A stretch of 30,909 bases of DNA from Catenaria anguillulae PL171 (lineage: Eukaryota; Blastocladiomycota; Blastocladiomycetes; Blastocladiales; Catenariaceae), in the NCBI GenBank assembly GCA_002102555.1, contig MCFL01000281.1:1-30909 (forward strand), written 5' to 3'. Positions 30,583-30,909 of this stretch are shown here, in pieces. The number at the start of each line of letters is the position of its first letter. The first letter of the stretch is position 1. The translations under genes were made by a program, and so were the position numbers. The notes below the pieces were generated by a model. The model was not told the DNA's origin and did no database searches. It worked only from the letters and a program-made list of their open reading frames with translations.

Positions 30583-30909
30583 ATGACCCAGCAACAAGCT
30601 CCCCTCGTCGAAGACAAGAACTGGAAAAACGTCGGCAATTGGCACTGGGTCACAAAGGACTCGTTCCCTTTTGCCAAGGACTACTTTACGCGCCACCTCG
30701 AGGCCATTGCCTTCGAAAACGACGGGTGGCCATCAAGGTCAAGAGCGTTGACAATGTCTTGGCGACTGCTCGCTCAATGTTCGCAAGGGCAAGCTCATCA
30801 CCATCTACGACTTGACCCTCACCATCAACTGGACCGCCAAGGGTCCCGGCGACCTCAAGTCTCGCGGTACCGTCGTGATTCCGGAAATTTCGCACGATCT
30901 GCTCGACGA
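30583..30909 (+). CDS. AHA1: AHA1 Hsp90 ATPase activator, N-terminal part (runs off the window)
   Basis: The protein begins MTQQQAPLVEDKNWKNVGNW. NVGNWHWVTKD corresponds to the NxNNWHW motif of Aha1 that stimulates the Hsp90 ATPase. It continues FPFAKDYFTRHLEAIAFEND, then, after frame changes, VAIKVKSVDNVLATAR and NVRKGKLITIYDLTLTINW, typical of the Aha1 N-terminal domain. Two single-base losses are likely: GACGGGTGG at 30721-30729 (one G short of DGVA) and CGCTCAATG near 30771 (one C short of ARLNVRKGK). Aha1 is a cytosolic co-chaperone contacting the Hsp90 middle domain. The C-terminal half lies outside the window, and no intron is seen so far. Confidence 0.88.
   Translation, partial: MTQQQAPLVEDKNWKNVGNWHWVTKDSFPFAKDYFTRHLEAIAFENDGWPSRSRALTMSWRLLAQCSQGQAHHHLRLDPHHQLDRQGSRRPQVSRYRRDSGNFARSARR

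Noticed and set aside
1-30909. Retroelements, virus-like elements or CRISPR arrays
   Set aside because: I saw no reverse transcriptase, integrase or capsid-like frames, no long terminal repeats and no regularly spaced repeats.

Overview
The window looks like nuclear DNA of a zoosporic or other early-diverging fungus; a Blastocladiomycota-like genome is my best guess, but this is inference. The supporting signs are GC-rich, tightly packed protein genes with many short introns (mostly 54-106 nt, donors GTACGT/GTATGT/GTGCGT, acceptors YAG and sometimes AAG), secreted enzymes with apparent Kex2-type propeptides, an intronless tRNA-Thr gene, and multi-pass TmcB/TmcC-like TPR proteins, a family I associate with amoebae, ciliates and zoosporic fungi.

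Layout: 1-605 (+) is the 3' end of an RNF220-like RING E3 ligase gene. 1412-3180 (-) is a complete six-exon SPF45/RBM17-like splicing factor that appears to lack the usual G-patch. 3463-3534 (+) is tRNA-Thr(CGU). 3892-8950 (+) is a three-exon gene for a ~1,640-residue helical-repeat protein I do not recognise. 9504-18567 (+) is a tandem array of three secreted PhoD-type alkaline phosphatases (here A, B and C). 19567-24248 and 24689-29266 (+) are two tandem TmcB/TmcC-like membrane proteins (D and E). 29295-30118 (-) is a Cuz1/ZFAND1-type AN1 zinc-finger/ubiquitin-like protein, divergent from the 5' end of an AHA1 Hsp90 co-chaperone gene (30583 to the window end, +).

Main observation: in phosphatases A and B the codon for the first Asp of the metal-site motif WDDHE appears to be a 3-nt microexon (GAC) between two short introns. 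Paralogue C encodes the same motif without interruption. Read with a single ~158-nt intron, A and B would have WDHE. The two-intron model restores the family motif, gives normal intron sizes, and shows the same acceptor-GAC-donor layout and branch-site placement in both genes.

Second observation: conserved genes across the window carry isolated one-base frame changes, several at homopolymers (B, C, AHA1, the RING gene). This fits sequence-quality indels better than decay of every gene. Reading frames in D, E and the Cuz1-like gene are affected most, so their exact protein sequences are provisional.

Functionally, the array suggests secreted phosphate scavenging. D and E look like membrane sensor or scaffold proteins with a conserved extracellular loop. 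The Cuz1-AHA1 pair is a divergent proteostasis pair sharing one 464-bp promoter region.
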